Shown here: one piece after another, positions 46,589 to 59,420 of the stretch
Position numbering within the stretch: the first letter of the stretch is position 1
Layout of the letters: each line of letters starts with the position of its first letter
Source: Geosiphon pyriformis
Lineage: Eukaryota; Glomeromycota; Glomeromycetes; Archaeosporales; Geosiphonaceae
Reading direction: 5' to 3'
Assembly: GCA_016748015.1 (NCBI GenBank)
Contig: JAAOMT010000577.1
Location: 478,666 to 542,665, forward strand
Length of the DNA: 64,000 nucleotides
Made by a program: the position numbers and the translations under genes
The notes under the pieces: model-generated
Databases searched by the model: none
Told to the model about the DNA's origin: nothing
The model's input: the letters and a program-made list of their open reading frames with translations, nothing else

Positions 46589-49500
46589 GTAGTTTGGTCT
46601 GAAAAGTTGCTACGTGCAATGTTAGGAACATGAACAATCTCGCTAAGCAAGAAGACATTATTAGATGGCATAAGAAAATAAATAATTTGGTCTTTATCAT
46701 TACTAAAACAAAATTAAGAAGTAAGGTTCATCCGTGGATTGCAGATAAGTTTAACAGTATCCAAGTGTTTACTTCTGGTTTAAACTCAGGTCACTTGGGT
46801 ACAGGAGTTGCTGTTATTATGGATGTTTCTTTGGCTCGTCATGTGTGCAAGGTTTCTGAGGTGCCTGGTTGGCTCCTGTCTATTAAATTACTTTTCAAAG
46901 ATAAACTTTCTGTGTCAATTCTGGGGCTTTATGCTGGTGTTTTTTCAGCAGTTCAGTTCTCTCAGGCTGGTGAAGTTAACTCTTTCATTGCGAAGACTGT
47001 CAATGAATCTTTTTTTATTGTTCTCGGTGGTGATTTCAATGAAGATAGTTCTCGTAAGTGTGCAAGTTTTAGAAAGTGTCTTGATTTGGGTCTGGCTAAT
47101 TCTTTGGTCGGAAGCCCAGCTGTAAAAATACATACTTGGGCGAACTTTAGGGGTGTTAGAAAAACGATTGACTATGTGTTGGTTTCTTCAAATTTGGTTA
47201 ATGCAATAGTACATTGCAGTGTCTTGGATGTTGGTGAGCATTTTGAAACAGACCATCAAGCTGTTTTTGTGTTTTTGGGTTTGGGTGGTTTATTAGATGT
47301 ACAATTGAATTCTTTTCGCAAACAGGCAAATAGAGATTGTTGGAATTTTAATTTTAAAAATGCTAATAACATGAAATGGAAAAAGTTCAAGGATGCTATA
47401 ACAGCTAATGCCACCATGTTTTCTGATGATTTTATTGCCTCCTGGCATTTCTCCGATTTGGATGCAATATGGGACATTGTTTGCAAGACAATGGTTTTTT
47501 TAGCTAACAAGGTGTTCAAAAAAAAATGGTTTAAGAACTATGATGGTGTCTTCACTAAGAAATCATCCAAATTTTACAAGTTAGAACTTTTGGTATCAAG
47601 GCTGGTTAAAACTTCTCGATTGACCTGTCATGACAAATTTGTTTCACTATTGGATGTTTGAAGTTCTCTTGATAATAGTAACATCTCTGTGGTCAGATCT
47701 CTCTTCTTTTCTGGCTCTCCTGTTGATACTGTTTGGTTAGCTCTTTTCAAGGTCAGGAAAACTTATTGCTCACTTAAAATGGTGGAATCGAAGTGCATAG
47801 AGGAATCTCATATCAAATCAGCAATCAATAAGAAAATGGAAAGTTTCGAGCTGAACAAGGGTCACACTATTCGAAGTGTCTTGGAGTGCCCTTTTTGTAA
47901 GGTTGTTTTGGATTACTTGGTTGTAGACAATGAGCTGATTTTGGAATTTGGTTCTGTGAGATCAAAGGTAGATGAAATCATAGAAGAGTGGACTAGAAAG
48001 CATAGGGTGGTTTCCAATGTCCCTGAAGTGTGGTACCATCAGTATCAACTGTTAGATTACGTTTTTGAAGAGACTTTTTTTGGTGTTATGCAACCAATTG
48101 AGTTTTTGGAATTGTTTGGCATGGTTTCTGATCTGCCTGTTGGCAAGGCTGTTGGTCTTTCGGGTATCTCAAATGAGCTGTAGATGCATAGTGATAGGTC
48201 TGTTCTGGATATGCTCTTGATGCTTCTAAATTCTTGTCTGTCTCATGAATCTGTGCCTGGTCCTTGGAAAGAAGCTTGGGTCTCAATGATCCCTAAACCA
48301 TATGAGTAAGAAAGTGTCCTTACAAATACCCAACCTATAGCCTTGATTGAAATGGCTCACAAAATTCTATCTAAGATTCTTTCTAACAGGATATTGCTAG
48401 TGTACAGTGCTCATGATGTTCTTCATGAGGATAATTTTTCAGTTTTAAAAGGTACTACTACCTAAACTCCTATTTTTGCTATCAATTCAGTTGTTGAGGA
48501 TGCTTTGGAGAAGAATTGGAAGCTCTGGCTGGTGTTACAAGACATGCAGAAGGTGTACGATTCTGTTGGATGGGAGCACCTTGAGAAGTGTTTGGTCAGG
48601 ATCAAAATGTGTGGTAGGTTTATTCGTTTTTTCTGTAATATTCATAGAAATCGGATCAATTAGGTTATAACAGATTTCAGTTTGACTGATAGTTATCATG
48701 TACATGATGGGTTGGACCAAGGAGAAGTTTTTTCTCCTCTTCTTTGGTGCATATTTTATGATCCTCTTTTGTGTGAAGTCAAGCATCAGAAGAGTGTATG
48801 CGGATATAGAATCAATTCCCATTTTGTCTCTAGGAATGATTGTGCTAAATCTTAGGCTGGGCTTTTTTCTTTTTTTGCTGCTGAAGCCTTTGTTGATGAC
48901 ACAATTTGGGTTGGCAGCAGTCGGGCTGCTACTCAACATATTCTTGATGTTGCTAGTGAATTTTTTTGGATTAATAACATTTCAATCAATAATGACAAAA
49001 CTGTGGTCATTCCTATTAATAGCAGAATCAGCAATTCATCTCTTTTCATTAGTGGTTCTCCCATTTCCATAGCCAAAAAAGGCGAGTCTCATCAGTATCT
49101 TGGTATTTTTCTCTCAACTGATGGCCTTTCTAAGCCTAGTTTGGCTAAAGCACATTTAGACATTTGTTTTTTTTGTAATTTGGTTCTAAAGAAGGCGGTT
49201 TCAGATAAGCAGTTCTTGTACCTGGTGTTAGCTGTTCTCTATCCTATTGTTAGCTATAGAACGGAGTTCAGCTTTGTCCCTATTGGTGTGTGCAACAATT
49301 GGAATGCTCTGATTCGCAAGAGTTTGAAACTTAAATCTGGTCTTCCTCTCGATTTTCCTAGTGACATGATTTATTATCCTTCTTTTTATGATTTGAAGTC
49401 ATTCTCACAGTGTTAGTCTAAAAGTAAAGTAGCCTCACTTATTAGTTTTGCAAACTCCTATAGGATTCTGGGTCAATTGTTTAGTCACAGGTCTTACAAC

Positions 49501-51264
49501 TTGCAAGTTCTGTGTTGGCACCCCATTCATCTATTAAGTTCACCAGCTTGTGTCCATGTTAGTGTTCCTAATAATTTCTTGTCAGATATGGTTTGCATTT
49601 TTTTTGGATGCAATTTGTCTTTAGGTGGCTCTTTGGCCAGCACTTTTCAGTTTAGTGATGGGGTGCCTATGACTGCTGTTCTGGGCGAATTATTGTTTTT
49701 CAAATTCTTGTCTTCTCTCCAGCGTTATGGCATTGCCTTTGTGGATCAGCTTCGGGATTGTCATGGTAATATCTTTAACTGGCACACCTTTAAGTGGTGG
49801 AAGAAACTGGACCCCCGTGGCCTGGTTCCTAAGTGGTTTGGGCTCTCTGTTGCGTTTCTCAGTGGTCCGTCTCTCTCTCCTTTGGCTTCAATTGGTGTCA
49901 GCCCTCTGGACATTTGTGGGTCTAGTAATTTCATATCTGTTAGTGATTGTCTTTCTCAATTTGGCTCTGGTAGTTTGTCTGTTTATACAGATGGTTTTCT
50001 GAAAAATTTGGGCATACTGGACTGTCAAGCTGGTGCTGCAGCCTTTTTTGAGAACATTGATTTGGGTTTGGGTGTCAGTGTTTGTGGTTTGGTTTCATCT
50101 ACTTTAGAAGAGTTGCAGGCCATTGCTTTGGCTTTGGAGTGTATACCAACATTTCGCTCTGTTTGCTTGTTTTCAGATAGTCAGGCTGCTTTGGATGCTT
50201 GCAAATCAGAGTTGGGTCTGTTATGTTCGGACTTTTGCAATTGGTGTTGGGTCAAGTGTCAGCACATTGGGAATATTATTCATGGCAAGAATTTGAAAGT
50301 CAGCTGGCACAAGATGAAGGGCCATTTTGGCATTTTGGAAAATGACTGTGCTAACAGTTTTGCTGAAAATGCCTCTCTCTCTAATTGGTTTCTTCCTCCA
50401 TGTGTTAGTGAACATTTTTTGATGACCAATGGTGGCATGGTGTCTGGTAATTCTAGGCATTTTGTTCGGGATATTTTTTGTGCTGTCTATCATGCACATT
50501 GGGAGGTTGGTTCTGGTTTTGGCTTTCTGGCAGGTGGTTTGTTTTCAGATGTCAATTGGCTGAGGTCTTTTCAGATGTGGCACCTTGATTTGCACATGGC
50601 CACGGGCTTTACCAACAAGTGCACTGCTGATTCCCATACCTACTTCATGAAGACTTTGCACTGTCAGCTTCCTGTGGCTGTTCGAAAACGGCTTTATGAT
50701 AGATGTTATCCCAGTGTTCTGTGTCTGTATTGTGGGAAGGTAGAAGTATCAGATCATGTGTTTTCTTGCTCAGTCAATAGCTCAGCCCATTGCCATATTC
50801 TAAATTCTGGCATGTCCTCTTGGAAAGAACTTTCTGGTTTTTCTTTTTCCTCTTCATGTGTATTGCAATTGTTGTTGACCTGTGCTTCAGATTTCTCAGT
50901 GTTCTCAGTGCTTTTTAAAGGTTTTGTTTTCAAGGGATAGTTCTCAGAGGCTGTTTCTGTCTTTCATAATCCCAAGGTTGCTGGTGCTAGGGTTACTGAT
51001 TTTGCACATTCTATTTGCCTAGCTTTTAGGAATGATATTTGGTTGGTTCATACTAAACATTGTGTCTTCATGGAGAAGTATGACCTGATTTTTAAGGATG
51101 GCTCAGTTTACACTTCGGCTTCCAGTTCGGTTTTGGTATTTTCAGCTGGTGTGGTCAAATTGCTTGGGATTTCTGAGACTTTTGGTGTCTGTTTTGGTTT
51201 TCGTAAACTTTGCTCATTTTTTTCTGGTTTAAACTCTTCAGTTTTTGTAGTAATAACTGCATAG
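46585..51264 (+). pseudogene. LINE copy 2 ORF2 (stops only, no frameshift)
   Basis: Endonuclease: TCNVR, TKTKL (the catalytic Glu reads Lys), GLYAG, GGDFNED, IDYVLVS and TDHQAV. RT: GLSGISNEL, FVDDTIWVG (polymerase Asp pair intact, near 48888-48908) and INNDKTVVIPIN. RNase H: YTDGF, ELQAIALALE and SDSQAALDA; in the last motif ENDCANSFA has Asn where copy 1 has Asp. C-terminal CLYCGKVEVSDHVFSC. Stops at 46600, 47659, 48181, 48307, 48463, 48661, 48853, 49414 and 50938. By comparison with the other copies, six replace Trp, two Gln and one Arg. Confidence 0.9.
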
Positions 51265-51395
51265 TGTTGTCCTGACTGGTTCAAGTGGCTGGTTACATGT
51301 AGAAAATGCATGATACATATCTAGTTTAGATCATTTCTTTGATGTATAGTTCTAGATAGTGTGTGGACTTTGCTCGTTAAATGTTAGAAAAAAAA
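51265..51395 (+). other. 3' UTR of LINE copy 2
   Basis: Carries the family 3' block (TGACTGGTTCAAGTGGCTGG, CTAGTTTAGATCAT, TGATGTATAG, GCTCGTTAAAT) and then an A-rich tail. It is the best reference for the ghost 3' end at 3541-3625. Confidence 0.75.
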
Positions 51396-51844
51396 AATAA
51401 GCAAATTTAATTTTTACAATAGTTATTGAATCAAAAAAGACAAATTTGCAATTTAATTTATAAAAAAATATTTTAATAATATAATAAAAAGTTAAAAAAC
51501 ATTTAAGTATAATTGGTTAATATTGTTTCTTTTCTAATAATAATTAAAAAATGTTATTTTCAAGTAAAAAATATAACTATATTAAACAATACTTATTGTT
51601 TTGTTTATTAGATTTATAAGTTAATTGAAAGTACTAAGTAAAAAGTAGTTTTAATGTTAATATAATCTTTTATAACATGATTAATAGTATCAATTAATAT
51701 AACAAATTAATATTTAAAAATAATTGTTTTTATTATAATAAAATTGAAGTTTAGATCATATTTTTATATGTGCTTTAAATACAAACAATTACTTTAAATT
51801 ATTAAGAGAGATTTTAGATTTATAAGTTTTTTTTTTGTTTTTTT
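51396..51844 (+). mobile_element. Ghost LINE D, right part
   Basis: Continues ORF2 homology after copy 2: 51410-51470 follows the segment between RNase H motifs, and 51725-51775 follows the CLYCGKVE...SDHVFSC zinc motif. The last bases before copy 3 are T-rich. Whether D continues beyond copy 3 at 58626 could not be settled by eye. Confidence 0.55.
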
Positions 51845-51972
51845 TATTTTTTTATTTAATGAGTGAGATCTAAACACAGTCTAGTACTATACATCAAAAA
51901 AATGATCTAAACTAGATGCAAATCATACATTTTTCTACATGTAATCAGCCACTCATGCTGATTAGAACAATA

Positions 51973-54900
51973 CTATGCAGCTATATAAACTGAAACTAAA
52001 CCACTAAGACCTGAGAAAAATAAACAAGATTTTCAAAAACCAAAACATATATCAAAAGCATCAGCCACACCAAGCAGTTTCACTACACTAGCAGAAAACC
52101 CTGAAGACAAACCAGAAACTGAGATGATAGCCAAACTATTAGAAGAAATCAAACCATGCTTTTCTATATAAGTGTGGTGCTTAGCATGAACCAATTATAC
52201 ATCATTTCTAAAAGCTAAACTAAGAGAGTGCACAAACTTAAAAATTTTTAAACCAGCCATTTTGGAATTATGAAAGATGAAAACGGCCTTCTAGAACCAA
52301 TCATTAAAAACAAAACCCTTGAAAAGAGCCATAGACACAGAGAAACCAGAAGTGCAAGATGACAACAGCTGTAATACACATGAAAAAGCATAAATGAAAT
52401 CAGAAAGTGTTCTCCAAGAATCCACATGGGAATCCTATAACTGATGGCAGGCAAACTTATCAACCCTACAAGAGAATACATAATTTAACACCTTTACTTT
52501 ACCACAATATAAACACAATATACTGGGATAAAGCCTATTATAAAGGCGCTTCCGAATGGCAACAGGCAGGTGATGATGCAAAGCCTTTATCAAGTAAATG
52601 TGTGCATTGGCCAAAAGCCTGCTGGTAAAACCAGTAGTCATATGCAAATCAGGATGCCACACCAATGAAGAGTGGATCCAGTCAATCTCAGAATGCAGAC
52701 TGTTCTTCAAAAACTTACAACCAGAACCAACCTCCCAATATGCATGACAAACAGAACAAAAAATATCATGAACAAAGTGTCTAAAATTGCCAGAAACTAT
52801 ATTACTATCAGCCACAATAAAATATTTATCCACATAAGAAGGAAGGCACCAACCTAAAAGAAAAGCAGTACTAGCAATCATGTTGGCACACTCATTCCCT
52901 GAAACACCAGAGTGACCTTTTATCTTGTGCCAACTGACTCTCAAATTCTTACTATGAATAACATTAAAAATATGTTGACGTTCGATCCAATACTAATTAC
53001 AAAAGTCAGGACACACCAGACCCAATTCTGACTTGCAAGCATCCAAAGCAGATTGACTGTTCAAAAATAAGCGAACAGAACTAGATAAGGGAATACACTC
53101 TAGAGCCAGTACAATAGCCTGCAATTTTGCCAGAGTAGAAGACATCAAACTCATAACACCAACACCCAAATCCAAACCAATGTTCTCAAAAAAGACAGCA
53201 GCACCAGTGCTACAGTTGACTGTACCAAAGTTTTTCAAAAATCCGTTAGTGTACACAGATAAAATGCTAGCATCAACTTGTAAAAGATGATTGCAAATAG
53301 ACACAAAATTACTGGATTTAAGAACATTCAAAAAACCAGCACCACACAAAGCCGCAGAATAAGTCAGAGATAAAGTTACATTATTGAAAAATACAGCAGA
53401 CAACTTGAACCAATCTGGAACAGAGTCACAGGGGTCCAATTTTTTTTACTACTTAAAGATGTATCAATCAAAGACAACACCATGATGATCACAAAGTTGC
53501 TCTACATACACAATATCATACTGCCAAAGAGAAGGAAGAAATTTGATAAACTTTGATTCACCCAGAACAGCAGACATGAGCATTCCATCATTGAATTGAA
53601 AAAAACTGGCCATGAGACCACCCAGAAATAAATTACAATCAAGAAGAATACAAACCATGTCTGTTAGAAAATTATTAGAAACACTGACATGAGTATGAAC
53701 AGAAGAGACCAATAAATAAACAGGGTGCCAACACCAAATTTGTAGGTCATGAGACCAGTAAGAAAATAATTGACCCAAAATTCCATCAGAGTTCACAAAG
53801 CTAACTAGTGAAACAATTTTACTTTCAGACTGAATTTGCAAAAAAGATTTCAAACCATAAAAAAAAGAATGGTGAATAGTATCACTAAAAAAGTCTAGTA
53901 ACAGACTGAACTTAAGCTTCAAGTCTTTACGAATTAAAGCATTTCATTTGTTGTATACACCAATAAGAACAAAGCTAAACTGCATCCTGTAGCTAACAAT
54001 AAAGTAAAGGACTGCTAACACTAAATATAAGAACTGCTTATTCAACACAGCTTTTCTTAAGACCAGATTGGTCAAGAATCGAACATCCAAATATGCCTTA
54101 GCCAAACTAGGCTTTGAAAAACCCTTAATTGAAAGAAAAATACCCAAATACCAATGAGATTCCCCTTTTTTGGCAATAGTGATAGGAGAGCCACTAATAA
54201 AAAAAGAAGGATTACTGATTTCATTATTGATAGGAATGGCCACCATATTTTTGTTATTAATAGAAATGTTATTGATCTGGAAAAATTCACTAGCAACATT
54301 AAGAATGTGTTGAGTAGTATTCCGACTGCTATTAACTCAAATTGTATTATCAATAAAAGCACCAGCAGCAAAAAAAGAGAAAAATCCAGCCCAAGATTCA
54401 GTGTGACCACTCTTGGAAATAAAATGAGAGTTGATCTTGTATTCACACACACTCTCCTGACACTTGACTTTACACAACAGAGGATCATAAAACACATGCC
54501 ACAAAAGGGGAGAAAAAACTTCACCTTGGTCCAAACTATTATACACACAATAACCATCTATTAAACCAAAATTTGTTATGATTCGGTTGGTATGACCCCT
54601 ATGAATATTACTAAAAAATTGAATGAATTTGTTACACATTTTAATTTTGACCAAGCTTTTCTCAAGATGATCTCAGCCAACTGAATCATACACCTTCCGC
54701 ATGTTTTACAAAACCAGCCAGGGCTCCTGGTTTTTTTTCAAAGCATCCTCAATGACTGACCTAATTGCAAAAATAGGAGACTAAGTCATTGTACCCTTCA
54801 AAACCAAAAAATTGTTACCACAAAGAACATCAAAAGTGCTGCAAGCTGAGGAAATTCTATCAGAGAGAATCTTGGAGAGGATCTTGTGAGCTGTTTCAAT

Positions 54901-56659
54901 TAAAGCAATAGGACAAGTATTTGTTAAAACACTCTTTCACTTATATGGTTTGAGAATTATCAAGACCCAGGCTTCTTTCTAAAGATTAGGAATAAATTCA
55001 TTAGACAAACAACAGTTCAGAAACACCAAGAGCATATCCAGAATAGATTTATCACAATACTTCCAAAGCTCATTCGAGATACCCAAAAGACCAGCAGCTT
55101 TGCCATCAGGTAGATTAGAAACCACCCCAAAAAATTCTTTAAAATCAATTGAACACATTACACCAGAAAAAGCTCCATCAAAAATGTGTCCCAAAGGCTA
55201 ATACTGACAACACCAATCATCAGAAACATTAGAGACTGTTTGATGCTTCCAGATCCAACCTTCTATAATTGTATCAACCTTAAACTTAACCAAACTAGGC
55301 TCCAAAACCAGTTTATCATCAATAACTAAATGGTCAAGCACCATCTTGCAAAAAGAGTGCTCCAATACACTTTTAATAGTATGATCTTTATCTATCTCAA
55401 AGCTTTCCATCCTTTTGTCAATAGCAGATTTAATGTCCACCTCTTTAGCTCTCAAAGATTCTGCCAGCTTTAAAGTACGATAAGATTTTCTAGCTCCAAA
55501 GAGGGCAGAACAAACACAATCAAAAAATGCACCAGAGTCCACCAAATTCTGAATGATCAAAGCCTTAGCAATGTTCAAAGAACACCAATGCTTCATAAGA
55601 GAAACAAAATCATCTACACCACCTCTATAAGAAGCCCTAACAATTTTCAAAACTAAAAGTTCTAATCTGTGAAACCTTGAAGACTCTTTAGTAAAGATGA
55701 ATCATTGTTCTTAAACCATTTTTTTTTGAATATCTCATTAGCCAAAAACACCATAACTTTTTGAATAACATCCCATATTGTGTCTAAGTCTGAGAACCTT
55801 GAAGCTGCAACAAACTCATTTGAAAACATCACTGTGTTGGCCATTGTGACATTCTTGAAATCATTCCACTTATCTTCACCAGCATTTTTAAAATTGAACT
55901 TCCACCAATTCTTATTTGCCTGTTTGTAAAGAAAGTTTAACCATGTGTCTAAAAGGCCACCAAGACCCACAAACATAGAAACAGTCTTGTGATCCATGTC
56001 AAAATACTTACTGACTTCCAAAATCTCTCAGTGCACTATTGCATTAACCAGGTTTAAAGAGACAAATATGAAGTCAATTGTCTTCATGAATTCCCTAGAG
56101 TTCATTCAAATAGGTTCTTTGATAACCAGACTACCAGCCAAAAAATTAACAAGCCCCAAATTAGCACACTTTTTGAAACTTGCACATTTATAAGAACTGT
56201 TTTCATTGAAATCACCATTGAAGATGATGAAAAATGATTTATTTGCTGTCTTTACAATAAAAAAGTTGATTTTACCAGTCTGAAAGAACTGAACCATTGA
56301 GAAAGCACCAGCATAAAGTCCCAAAATTTACACCGAAATTTTGTTCCTAAAAAGTAGTTTAATAGAGAGAAGCCAACCAGGCATCTCGGAAATCCTGCTC
56401 ACATGCCTTGCCTAAAAAAATCTATAATGACAACAACATCAGCACCCAAATGACCAGATTCCAAACCAAAAGTGAAGACCCGAACACCATCAAACCTATT
56501 AACAATCCACAGGCAAATCTTCCTCTTTAGTTTTGATTCTGTAAAAATAGAAATTAAGTTGTCCATGTCTTTATGCCAATGTATAATATCATCCTGTTTC
56601 GCAGGATTGTTTATTCCTCTAACATTGCAAGTTGCAACTTTCCAAACTAGAATGTTTAT
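51973..56659 (-). pseudogene. LINE copy 3 ORF2 (broken)
   Basis: The start reads ATA instead of ATG. Endonuclease pieces: MGLYAGAFS (56324 downward), FNGDFNENSS and FDMDHKTVSM. RT pieces: GLLGISNELWKYCDKS (near 55080), FIDNTI (54340, Asp to Asn), INNKNMVAIPIN. RNase H: YTNGFLKN (Asp to Asn), LAKLQAIVLALE, LNSQSALDA (Asp to Asn), GNECANMIA (Asp to Asn). C-terminal CLYCGKVKVLNYVFSC. The frame changes near 55660 and again between 56650 and 56330; elsewhere only stops interrupt. Three of the four RNase H acidic positions shown here are lost as Asp-to-Asn. Confidence 0.85.
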
Positions 56660-56670
56660 TGAGAAGAGAG

Positions 56671-58458
56671 TTAGGGAAGTGCACCACCAGCCAAAACCAG
56701 ATCATCAAATTGGGCAGACAGACTTAAAACAGAAGCAGAAAGGCTCTCTAACATATTTTCTAACTTGATTATGTGGGAGGACACAGATGAATCCAAAACC
56801 ATAGTAGTCTCATCACTAGTAGTTTCACTTGAGCCTACTCCTATCACTATATTTCCCTCCAGATTCTGTAAAGGGGGGGTCACTGGCAGCTGACATCCAG
56901 GGCTAGGCTGGGAAACTGCCAGCACAAGAGAGTTCAATCTCTTAGCCAACTCACCAATTTGTTTTGCAAGGCTGGTGAGACTGCTTTCAATATTGACCAA
57001 TCATATTTCCAAATCATTCACACCAGAAGGGAGAGGTTTACTATCATCAATAGAACCAAAAGAGGAATGGGTACCACAAAGAAAACTCATAGAAAGAGCA
57101 CCAATTATCAATGCTCAGGTCTTTTCACTGAAAGCCAGAGGACAAGAGATAAGTGCTGATTTTTTCTCATAAATCTTTGCTAATCTAAACTGGTCTTGGG
57201 CCAAAAGAGGAGCTTTCTTGTCTCTAAAAATTGACCCAATCTTAACTGATTTACAAGCAAAAGACATATGACCAGAATTCTTATATACTGAACACAAAGC
57301 CAACAAAAGATAAGACCAATAGAGACCAACTTCTTTTATAACAGGTGTTGTAATAATTGTATTAGCCAAATCTAACTCAGATTCAAAACACACTATGGTA
57401 CAATGAACACAAGTATAATTGACAGGATTGTGATCAATAACACAGGTTTTCCCACTTATAGAACCAATGAAGTCCCACAGGTCATGAGCAGTTATTTCCA
57501 CAAGAAGAGTATAAAGCAATGTCCTGTAAATATTCCTGGCATCCCATGTTTGTTTGTCAATATCAGTCCTGACCACATGCACTGCATCTTTCCCAATAAG
57601 AATAGACTACTTAGAAGCCAAAAGATCAGCTTGATTTTGATTATGTAACTCGACAATCACCTTCTGCCACAAACCCACTAATTGCATTTTGATTACCTTA
57701 ATCTTTCTAAATTCAGATACTGCAGCTCACACAGCCTCAACAGATATTTCTACTGGAATTTCCTTCAACACAATTGCCCAATTTGTACAGTTGTTGATAG
57801 GACACTTGAGATTGGTGTTTACCACAACATCACAATCATTTGCCAATTTTGCTGCAATCATTGCTTTTTCAGAAGTAAAAGAAACCCGAATGATTCTACC
57901 AAATTTTGAAAGGGTAGAGGCCCCCCCAAAACCATTCACATCAGAGAAAATTTTTCTGACATAAGCTAATTTTTCCTGAGATGACTTGTTAGCCACTACC
58001 TCAAGATCAATATCCAGAGCAAAAGATTTCCTAACCAAGACCTGTACTATATGTTTAAAAGAAAAAGAGAGAGGGAAAGAGAGTGATCCATCCAAAATAT
58101 CATCATCATCATCATTTTCTAAGTCAAAATTAATAGTGCCAAGAGGTTTTCTAAGAGTATGCTTAGTAACAACCCTTTTGAGATCTTTGGATATTATTTT
58201 AATATCATCACTACTAAACTCTCTCACACTTTCTTGCTGGAAGCTGGTTTCTTCTACCAAATACTCCTTTTCTATATCAATACTTTCAGACTCAGTAGTA
58301 TCTCCACTCACACTCTTAGCTGCACCACCAAAGGCACTGTTAGCAGTAATATCAACCACCTTAATAAATTCTACTAATAAACCACCCTTGTGCTTCTTTC
58401 TAGAAGAAGAGTCAACCACAGTAGAACCAGACAGCAACTTCTTCTTGACTTTTTTCAT
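56671..58458 (-). pseudogene. LINE copy 3 ORF1 (one frame, several stops)
   Basis: The longest surviving ORF1 piece (57727-58458, 243 residues): basic start MKKVKKK, acidic middle, FALDIDLEVV...KSSQEKL, then GFGGASTLSKFGRIIRVSFT and the first strand of the RRM-like domain. 57115-57582 holds DKQTWDARNIYRTLLYTL, the second RRM-like region and the knuckle CSVYKNSGHMSFAC (second Cys to Tyr). 56671-57000 is the coiled end with SLTSLAKQIGELAKRLNSL. All pieces are in one frame, so damage is by stops only. Confidence 0.85.
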
Positions 58459-58625
58459 AACAAAAATGTCACTACCAACAGCAGCCTTGTATTCAAACAG
58501 AAAAGATTGTGAAATGTCTAACTAAATAGTGATAAAAAGTAAAAGCAGTAAAAAAAACTTCTCTCAACAAAAAAAGCTCTCTTTTAGGAATTTGGGGTGT
58601 AAAAAAGAAAGAAGTTTTTTTTTTT

Positions 58626-59255
58626 TTTAGTTTTTTAAATAAATATTTCAGCTTTATTTTTTTTAATAATACAATTTATAATTTTTAATATTATTTTTAA
58701 TATAAAATATATAGCTTTATGTAAGAAAATAGTTTTTAGTAATTAGTATATAAAAATTTTATTAATACTTAAAAAAGTCTAATTGACTAAGTTATTTATT
58801 ATATTAATAGTTTAAAATTTAATAAAAGATCATAAAAATATGATTTAATTATATAAATTTACATATAAAATAGTAATAAAAAAATGATTTAGTTTATAAT
58901 AATTTAGTAATTTCTTATAATTTGTATAAATTAGCAGAATTTTTATTAAATAAAGTAATTTAATTAATAAATATTAATAAAATTATAATTAATAATTATA
59001 ATTTATATAGTTAATATATGTTTTTTTCTGATTTAATTTGTTTATATATATTAAATAACTAAATTATATTTATAAAATATTTAATAAAAATTAAAAACAA
59101 TATTTTTAAAATTAATTTGTTTTTTAATCTTAAAAACAATAATTTTATAAATAATATTTAAAAAAATAAAAATTAAAACAAAATTAATAATATAAAAAAA
59201 AATAATATAAAAAAACCAATACAAAATAAAATAACATAATAGAAAAAAATTACAA
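58626..59255. other. AT-rich gap between the 5' ends of copies 3 and 4
   Basis: About 630 bases of A/T runs between two LINEs placed head to head. It may be a further part of ghost D, but I could only find short, uncertain matches. No gene. The minus-strand open frame at 59081-59299 is a poly-Phe/Ile composition product. Confidence 0.45.
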
Positions 59256-59420
59256 AAACTTCTTTTTTCTCTATGTTCCAAATTCCTAAAATAGCACAAT
59301 TTTTGAAGAAGTTTTCTTGTTTTTTGTATCTATTCTTATTTTCTATTTTTTTTGGTCTTCACAATTTCTCAACTCACTAATCCTTTCATTGTTCTTTTGG
59401 CGTCTGATATTGTTAATGCT

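Larger units (their letters stand above)
44641..51395 (+). mobile_element. LINE copy 2, moderately decayed
   Basis: About 6.75 kb: 5' UTR with a CCAAAATTCCC-type block, ORF1 (44794-46588), ORF2 (46585-51264) and conserved 3' UTR ending in GTTAAATGTTAG and an A run. It is inserted into ghost D within the RNase H segment; ghost sequence continues after 51400. ORF2 has no frameshift over about 1560 codons but nine stops, which points to base substitution rather than indels as the main damage. Confidence 0.9.
51845..58625 (-). mobile_element. LINE copy 3, inverted
   Basis: About 6.8 kb on the minus strand, tail to tail with copy 2. From right to left: 5' UTR with CCAAATTCCTAAAAGAG, ORF1 (58458-56671), ORF2 (about 56659-51973), 3' UTR with the family block and an ATTAAAT end. 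Stops and at least two ORF2 frameshifts break it, and the RT box reads FIDN. Confidence 0.9.

Noticed and set aside
44629-51416. AATTTAATTT on both sides of LINE copy 2 as a target-site duplication
   Set aside because: Ten bases of A/T are easily repeated by chance here, and the two copies do not align to the same place in ghost D.
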